This document shows, in pieces, positions 57,481-64,000 of a DNA stretch of 64,000 bases. Origin of the DNA: Ciona intestinalis (Eukaryota; Chordata; Ascidiacea; Phlebobranchia; Cionidae); the NCBI RefSeq assembly GCF_000224145.3, contig NC_020176.2:4253825-4317824 (forward strand), given 5' to 3'. The translations under genes were made by a program, and so were the position numbers. The notes beneath the pieces are model-generated. The model was given only the letters and a program-made list of their open reading frames with translations, searched no databases and was not told the origin of the DNA. Position 1 is the first letter of the stretch; each line of letters begins with the position of its first letter.

Positions 57481-59434
57481 AAACTATCTGTCTATATGCT
57501 ACTAAGTTTTCTGGGTTATAAAATGCGTAGCTGCAATTCTTATAAACACAGGAAAATGTGATACTTACTATCTCAAATGCTACCATTGCCTTATCTTTCC
57601 CTCTTCCTTAATTAGCCATGAATGCCCATGATTAAAACTTTAAATGTTACTAAAACTCTTCTAAAGGTAACCAAATAAAGGCCTGTACCCGCGAAATGTA
57701 AAACTCAGTAACATACATCTCACAAAATTAGACACATAGGTAACAGCATACCGTATCAGGTATTAGCACATACGATCATCAGCGTTAATACTACAGATAT
57801 TTGCCCGAGCACGGATTCAGTCAAGCGTGACCTGTCTAAACCGGTTATTTTGAGATATATTTAAATATATGGTATATTAGTTGATAAAATTTGCACAAAA
57901 TGTGGAAAACATTATTGCAAATGATATGAAATAAATATCTGATTAAATAATGCATAAATTAATCCGTAAACGCCGAAAGTTGTTTGTCACGTGGTCTTTA
58001 GTTTCCTATCTATATGTTTAGGTATCTATGCTTTGACAAGATGATTTGCCTTGTGATCAAAATAAGTTTATTTTCGTCTTTTATTGGGGAGCGGTTGGGG
58101 AAGGAAGCAGGCGTTTTAATAGGGAAAAATAAAACAAAACGTAAATGTCCAAAATTACATCAATACAACACTCAAGAAGCATAAATTAGTATAATTAAAG
58201 CCCCAATATACTTTGTCCTAATGAACAAAATAATATTATTGGCGCGACAACAGTCTTTATATATAGTCGGGTAGGGAAAGTCGAGACACCTTTTTGTTCT
58301 ATTTTTTGTCCCATTTGGTAGTAAACAAAGAATATTCAAGGAATTATAAAACCGTACCCTCACGACTCCCATAGACCGTTGTTAATTGTTTAAAACAAAA
58401 TTAGTATATTTGGATAGTATGTGCTAAAGGTGTCCCATTTCCCCCCAACCCAAACTAAGCGCTTGCGCCAGAATGAAACAACACCGAAACAACGTACAAG
58501 TAATTCGTATGCCTAGTATAATGTTGCGATAAATGCAACCACATCGTTATGTAGACGCGTTATGTTCAGCGTCATACCTGCCCAAAGGCACAATATTTCT
58601 GTTGTGTAAATCTGAATATACAAATAAGTCGTAAGTTTGTGTTTGTTTAATACATTTATCTTTAAATGTACAAAACAGCGTTAAAAAAATATAAATAGTA
58701 ATCATACAAAGATGACGTATTGTTTGTGACGTGTTTTCCGGTATTAATATAACGTATATATGTATCAGTAGCATTAATTGTGGCAACATACAAAGCTTAA
58801 TTAGTTGCAAAAGACAAGGTTTAGTTAGATGTTTAATTTCGCGTTTTATCGACGTCGTTTTGCTGCTCATTCGCTCCTATTTGCTCTTTTAAATATTTAG
58901 ATTTTCTCTACTGTATCCGAGGAGATACAAGCAAAATATCTTTATGTTTCTTAGTACTTATATCTCAATAAGACAAGCTGTTTCGTTGAATCAGTTTTCT
59001 ACAGTTTGTCATTGTGACGAAGAACATGTGTAGAAAAAATACCGCAGACACCGGAAATAATAGAAAACGAGACTCCTTTTGTTTATTTTTTGATTAAAAA
59101 TTTCACGATAGTTTCATAAAGCGTAACAGTTGTTAAACTCTTGACTCTTGTCAGCCAAAAAGATCAAAAATAGTTGTAAATGTGCCGTATTAAGTTGTAA
59201 AGTATGTCTCCAAGAAGTTGTGTGTTGCAAACAGAACCAAAGAATTGAATAGTGCGTCGAATCTATTAGGTTTAGGAACTTCTAGCTTGTAGACACTTTA
59301 TAACCTGTGGCAGATTGGTGTGGAAGAGGTTTCTACGCTTAAAAAAAGTGTAAGACGCGCAAACTCGACAAATTTTTTCAGACAGATTCTAGATTTTTAA
59401 TTTCCTATTTATCTGTGACGTCACACGTACGAAT
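57481..59434. other. Stretch between the gap and ECI1
   Basis: Contains the MITE at 58259-58450 and no gene I can support. The part just after the gap could hold more exons of FUT8-like copy A, but none matches clearly. The last ~100 bp before 59435 include a possible splice-acceptor (TTTTTTCAG at about 59372-59380), which could take a trans-spliced leader, and one TGACGTCA site. Confidence 0.35.
58259..58450. mobile_element. MITE upstream of ECI1
   Basis: ATATATAGTCGGGTAGGGAAAG to GGTGTCCCATTTCCCCCCAACCC. Its right end plus a unique flank (to about 58475) recurs at 60881-60925. Confidence 0.7.
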
Positions 59435-60235
59435 ATGACAGAACAATGTGGAAACAAAGGATTCGAATTAAAGAACGATGAAACTTCCGGAATAACAACA
59501 ATTACATTATCATCGGCGCCTGCTAACACCTTGTCCCTCGAACTGTTGACAAATTTGATCGAGAAGTTGAGAGATATCGAAAAAGATGATTCCGTGAAAG
59601 GCGTCTTGGTTACCTCGAAATACAATGGCGAGACTTTCATCTCAGGTCTTAATTCTTATGATATGCACAACCAAACCGATGAACGACTCGCGAAATACTG
59701 GACTGCTGTACAAGACATCCATTTCACAATGTACAGCTTTGGGAAGCCGATCGTAGCTGCTATAAACGGAGACGCTGTAGCTGGTGGGTGTGCTTTCGTT
59801 TTGACTTGCGACTACAGAGTCATGATGAAAGGCAAAAGAACTGGATTGCCAGAAGCTCAATTCGGGATCGTGGCCCCGTTTTTCTACATTGACGTCATGA
59901 AATCGGTGATCGGGAACCGCCAATGCGAACTTGCTCTCTTGGAAGGAAAGATCTTTTCAACTGAAGAAGCTGCTAAAGTTGGTCTTGTAGACGAAGCTGT
60001 GGATCTCAACCTTGTCCTCCCAAACGCAATGAAGAAATTGCAGCATTTAGTTAAAATCCCACAACCTGCGTTTAAACTGACCAAACAAACGTTAAGACAA
60101 GCTGACATTGAAAAGTTTATCGCTAACAGAGACCAGAACCTTAAAGTTACTGTCGGTTTAATCCAACAACCGTTTGCCCAGGTTGCGTTTGGAAATATTA
60201 TTAAACAATTGGAGGCGCAGCGTCAATCAAAGTGA
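59435..60235 (+). CDS. ECI1: Enoyl-CoA delta isomerase 1-like (crotonase family)
   Basis: Shifts cis- or trans-3 double bonds of enoyl-CoA to trans-2 so unsaturated fatty acids can enter beta-oxidation. It is a single exon of 266 residues. The crotonase fold is clear: APANTLSLELLTNLI near the start, then SGLNSYDM and INGDAVAGGCAFVLTCDYR, which together form the oxyanion hole, then GLPEAQFGIVAPFF with the likely catalytic Glu, and EEAAKVGLVDEAVD. NTLSLE and FGIVAPF are closest to ECI1/DCI. An in-frame TAG lies upstream, so the ATG at 59435 is the start. Mammalian ECI1 has a cleaved mitochondrial leader; here the N-terminus (MTEQCGNKGFELKNDET) shows none, and the C-terminus (QRQSK) is not a clear peroxisomal signal. 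It is intronless and flanked by related MITEs on both sides. Confidence 0.88.
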   Translation: MTEQCGNKGFELKNDETSGITTITLSSAPANTLSLELLTNLIEKLRDIEKDDSVKGVLVTSKYNGETFISGLNSYDMHNQTDERLAKYWTAVQDIHFTMYSFGKPIVAAINGDAVAGGCAFVLTCDYRVMMKGKRTGLPEAQFGIVAPFFYIDVMKSVIGNRQCELALLEGKIFSTEEAAKVGLVDEAVDLNLVLPNAMKKLQHLVKIPQPAFKLTKQTLRQADIEKFIANRDQNLKVTVGLIQQPFAQVAFGNIIKQLEAQRQSK

Positions 60236-60305
60236 AACAGTAACATAAAATTAAATGGACAATACGTTTATAGGTAGCTACTATTATATCGGAACAATTG
60301 TGATA

Positions 60306-60499
60306 TACTAGAGTGGGGAAGATGGGAAGCCTTTTTGTTCTATTTTCTGGTCCCATTTGGTGGTAAACAAAGAACATTAAAGAGTTATAACACCGTAACC
60401 TCAAGTCTTAAAAAGACTGTTGTTAATTGTTTAAAACACGATCAGGATATTACGATATTATGAGTTAAAGGTGTCCCATCTTCCCCAACCTACTATATA
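60306..60499. mobile_element. MITE just downstream of ECI1
   Basis: TATACTAGAGTGGGGAAGATGG to CCCATCTTCCCCAACCTACTATA. It begins about 70 bp after the ECI1 stop. Confidence 0.75.
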
Positions 60500-60716
60500 T
60501 ACTTATATTCAAGACCTTACCAAACACTCTGTTTATGTTATTATACGGATTTTTTTCTACATTGTGCAAGGTTTTCAAAATAAACAAGTTATACTCGGGA
60601 AAAGTTTATTGTTAAGTAAAACGACATACAGACCAATAATGGTAGCAGCAAAGAAAGTTATGGGAAAATTTTTGTTAAATTTGTCTAAAATCGAGTACGA
60701 GATATAAGTAGGCATA

Positions 60717-60928
60717 TAATAAGGGTGGGGGAAGATGGGACACCTACTAATTCTATTTTCTCGTCCTATTTGGTGGTAAACAAAGAACAATAATTATAAA
60801 ACCGTATGCTCGCGACTTCCATGGACCGTTGTTAATTGTTTAAAACAAGATTAGGGTATTTGGATAGTATGTGCTAAAGGTGTCCCATTTCCCCCCAACC
60901 CAAACTAAGCGCTTGCGCCAGAATGAAT
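60717..60928. mobile_element. MITE with a flank shared with 58450
   Basis: TAATAAGGGTGGGGGAAGATGG at the left; the right end and the next ~25 bp (AAACTAAGCGCTTGCGCCAG) match 58431-58475. Further MITE pieces follow to about 61085. Confidence 0.65.
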
Positions 60929-61629
60929 TTTTTTTTAACACGATCGAATTTTTTGAACACGATCGGGATATTTGGTTATTATGTACCAAAGGTGTCCCAT
61001 CTTCAAAAAAATATAAAACTGTGTTCTCATGATTTCTATAAACTGTTGTTAGTTGTTTAAAACACGATCTGCAAAAGGTATCGATCTTCTCTCAGAGTTC
61101 TATACGCATCGTAATGGCTGAAAGAACAAACGCATTGAACTAATTGGGACTACGATTTATTTGTCAAACAACACACAACAAGTATCAGGTAAGTGGAAAT
61201 GAAGAACAGATGGAAAATTTTGAAAAGAAGTTCAATTTGAAGACGTTGATAATGAGACAGTACGGGATATGTAATGATAATGTGCACGTAGTTACACAGT
61301 GAGGCTGGAGTACGTAATATGTCGTGTTAGTTAGTACCTATTGTCAGGTGTTAGAATTAACTGTTTGAAGCTTGTTAGAGTTAGAGCTTTGGTGATTGAA
61401 CAGTTTATAAACATGGTACGTTCGGATCTGGTTTGCGGAACACCTTATTTTGAAAAAACATGTTTTACAATTTTAACAAATGTAATTTTTGTTATTAAGT
61501 AAAATTTTCGCAGCACAGGTAACCTGTTTTATAGAACATTAGTGATTGTGACCTGATAAAGAAAATATAACTGGGGTTGGTAAGGAATATATTTGATGTT
61601 TGTGAATAAAATATGCGATTAATTAAAGC

Positions 61630-61820
61630 ATATTAGGCTGGGGTAAGATGGTCCATGTTTTCACTATCATCTCGTCCCATTTAGAAGTAAACAAAGAATA
61701 TTTACAAAAATAAATCTCGAATTTTGACGGCTCTGAAATAGAGTTAATAATTGTTCCAAACTTGATTAGGAAATATGGGATATTATGTGCTTACGGTGTC
61801 CCATCTTACCCCAGCCTACT
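61630..61820. mobile_element. MITE of the variant GGCTGGGGTAAGATGG type
   Basis: TATTAGGCTGGGGTAAGATGG to CCCATCTTACCCCAGCCTAC. Ends are well matched inverted repeats of about 20 bp. It shares the GGCTGGGGTAAG end with 49716, which suggests a subfamily. Confidence 0.75.
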
Positions 61821-62389
61821 TTTTTATAAACGAATTAATAAACAATGAAAATAATAAGAATACTAGATGCAGAATCACTTTTACATTCACTAAAACTTGA
61901 AACAGTGTCTAACTTATTAATGCCAGGTTTAAATTCCATGATATGATAACAAACCAAGCAAAAAAATGCAATTTGTTTTGACAATAAAACAATTATAAAA
62001 AGATTGTTGTTAAAATGCAATAAATCTTTTTGCAACATATTTTAATTAGGGTTGAGAAACATTAATACAGAATAAAAAAGATTATTTTGAAACTGCAAAT
62101 TCCGTCTAACGATAAAAACACGATTAAATATGAAGTGCGACGTGATCACTCGTTACAGCATTTCATTGAAACTGCTTGAATAAAAAGTTTGCCACAAAAA
62201 CTGAAATTTATAAAATTATTCTTACATTCTGCCGCTGCTATACTGGGATACTTGGTTAGTTACATTTTAACCAGAAGAGCAATTTCAAGCATTATTCTGA
62301 TGTCTCTCACAGACCTAACAACGCTGGATCCAGATTCTGGATAATTTAAACTCATTGCAACATTATGCTTGTTGCAAGTTAAATGTATG

Positions 62390-64000
62390 TTAAGTGCCAC
62401 CGTTAGCTTGTGGGTAGGTTGGGTACTTCACTAATGGAAATATCTCTTTAGTTTTATATGAAGGATATAGCCCTGTTTGTTTAGTGCGTCTGTTCGTCCC
62501 TTTAGAAAATCCATCCCAGTGATTGCCAGCAATACCAACCACATCTCCAACCCTCAGTTCAATCTCCTGGCTCCCAGGTTTTGGGTCATGATCTAACACA
62601 GCTGTTTGTTCATGAGCGGTTTGGCCACCGTAATAATAAACGTCATCAAGCGAATGGAAGTAGTTTGAAGCATCAGGATGTAAGGTTTGCATTAGTTCGT
62701 AAGCAACGCGACAAACCTGTGATAAAAAGCGTGTGTTGTAAGTTTGCATAAATCATAGTATATCGGCAATTCAAAGGCGGTATAGGATTAGACAATACAA
62801 CGTACAGGGTAAAAGGTAATGGTTTTCATTCAGAGTTTTATTTTAACAATGGTGCAAAGTGCAGGGAAGTGTTTCGTGTCTATGAAAATAACCCTCTGGC
62901 CATGACAGAATGAGAAACATTAGTTTAGACATTATATAATTGCTACATGTGTGTGTACGTTATAACCAGGTCTGTCCAGAACTCCCGGAAGTAAAGTGTA
63001 TTCAGATATTAAATAAATTAAATTTATTGCAATCTGAGTTTTAAAGTGTCTGCAACTACCGTAACGCCATTCCACCAAACTGAAAAATTTAATCGAGCGT
63101 CTGGAACGTCGTTTTACTGGTTTTAGGTTAAAAAAAGTTTATAAAAAACACCACATTCCTTACCTGTGAGGAAAACGTACACACAAGGTAATTGCATTTT
63201 GATAGCAAATGTATATCAGCAATGACCCCTCTCAAGCTGTCAGTTGAATAACGATGAAACAACGAACCTGCGGTTCTCGAGAAATGAACGAAACTCACAA
63301 ACGTATAATGTGGGAACCTGAATAAATATATTCCATGAACCGCATTGTTTGTGATAGAGTTTATACACGAATGCATTATTTAGATAGGAGATAGTAACAG
63401 ATATATAACCAGATAGCGAAATGTTAAGATAATACAACTTTATATATAGAAGGGTGCAAGGAGAGATGGGACACCTTTTGATTCTATTTTCTCGTCCTAT
63501 ACTTAGTAGTAACCAAAGAACATTCAAATTATGAAACCGTTTTCTCACGGCTCCCATAGACCGTTGTTCATTGTTTAAAACACGATCAGGATATTTGGAT
63601 GTTATACGCTAAAGATGTCCCGTCTTATTCCCCCACCCTTCTATAAATAGATTAACTTTAAGTGCCATCCAAGATAACAGAACTTTATATATATCTTTGA
63701 GTGTAATACACGATAACAGCTAGGTATTACAGTAATAATTAATTAAATGTAACACATTCTGTTCCGATTTAAACTACAGTGCTTTTAGTTAAAAAAGGGG
63801 TTAAACCATCTAGAGTGATGTTAGAAGTAAAATAGATTGTTATGTTTGTATTAAAACTGACCATTAGAACACCCGTGTTTACGTACTTTGCTTTAGCTAT
63901 TGGTAACAGCGTTGGGTCGTCAGTAGCGAGATAGACCCTTCTTCGGGTTGGTTCCTGCTGTTGTGAGTTTCGTTGTTGATCGTATCTATCAAACCAATCA
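62390..64000 (-). CDS. FUT8: Alpha-1,6-fucosyltransferase, 3' exons, copy B (runs off the window)
   Basis: Golgi type II membrane enzyme that adds core fucose to N-glycans. Visible exons: 63887->64000, 63164-63317, 62390-62716, in phase. The first gives [21 protein letters not shown]. The second gives [28 protein letters not shown], then LVCTFSSQ, the donor-binding region of the GT23 fold. The last gives [17 protein letters not shown] and the C-terminal SH3 domain with [20 protein letters not shown] and GLYPSYK. The rest of the gene lies beyond 64000. Compared with copy [14 protein letters not shown] keeps the vertebrate wording better, so this looks like the main terminal exon. Confidence 0.92.
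63444..63645. mobile_element. MITE in a FUT8 intron
   Basis: TATATAGAAGGGTGCAAGGAGAG to TTATTCCCCCACCCTTCTATA. Both ends carry the same G-to-A type change (GAAGGGTG), so they still pair. Confidence 0.7.

Larger units (their letters stand above)
60236..62389. other. Repeat-rich stretch between ECI1 and FUT8
   Basis: Holds three MITEs and a cluster of fragments. The open frame at 60471 (+) starts inside MITE sequence and is not convincing. About 61090-61600 and 61850-62390 show nothing I recognise; the latter is probably 3'UTR of FUT8 copy B. Confidence 0.4.

Overview
The window reads as animal nuclear DNA from a tunicate, most likely a Ciona species. The host proteins resemble vertebrate orthologues closely (the SEC23 model has 765 codons, the length I recall for human SEC23A). 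Genes are compact with many small GT-AG introns. The spaces between exons are filled with short dispersed repeats that match my memory of Ciona MITEs and tRNA-derived SINEs (Cimi-1 and Cics-1 type; names from memory, not searched). There are two N-gaps, at about 240-289 and 57431-57480, and both have near-identical sequence next to them.

Layout. 1-1140: a duplicated contig edge around the first gap. 1252-12241 (-): a 31-exon gene for a DZF-domain RNA-binding protein that also carries a DHX9-type dsRBD. 12967-13878 (+): intronless CDIN1 nuclease, head-to-head with the DZF gene. 14448-19739 (-): PIGN, a GPI-anchor ethanolamine-phosphate transferase. 20390-20942 (+): a two-exon gene I do not recognise, head-to-head with PIGN. 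21854-22729 (-): intronless VTA1. 24147-34451 (-): a five-exon muscarinic acetylcholine receptor with a very long third intracellular loop. 37243-46308 (-): SEC23, 18 exons. 49164-55600 (+): an 11-exon rhodopsin-family peptide receptor with an extracellular loop 2 of about 170 residues. 56578-57430 and 62390-64000 (-): two copies of the 3' end of FUT8, the second running off the window. 59435-60235 (+): intronless ECI1-like enoyl-CoA isomerase between the two FUT8 copies.

The genes are independent housekeeping and signalling genes and do not form a pathway. Several act in the secretory or endosomal system (PIGN, SEC23, FUT8, VTA1), and two are cell-surface receptors. Exon models were built by hand from conserved protein similarity, reading phase and GT-AG sites; most are phase-consistent throughout. 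Boundaries may be off by a base. One junction in the DZF gene (exons 4 to 5) does not keep frame and is flagged.

Most striking points: the dsRBD plus DZF architecture; the giant acidic, tyrosine-rich loop in the peptide receptor; a tandemly multiplied 5' splice site in SEC23; a decayed duplicate exon in PIGN; a 71-bp minisatellite in the muscarinic receptor built from a dispersed repeat; duplicated FUT8 terminal exons; and about two dozen copies of one ~200-bp inverted-repeat element.
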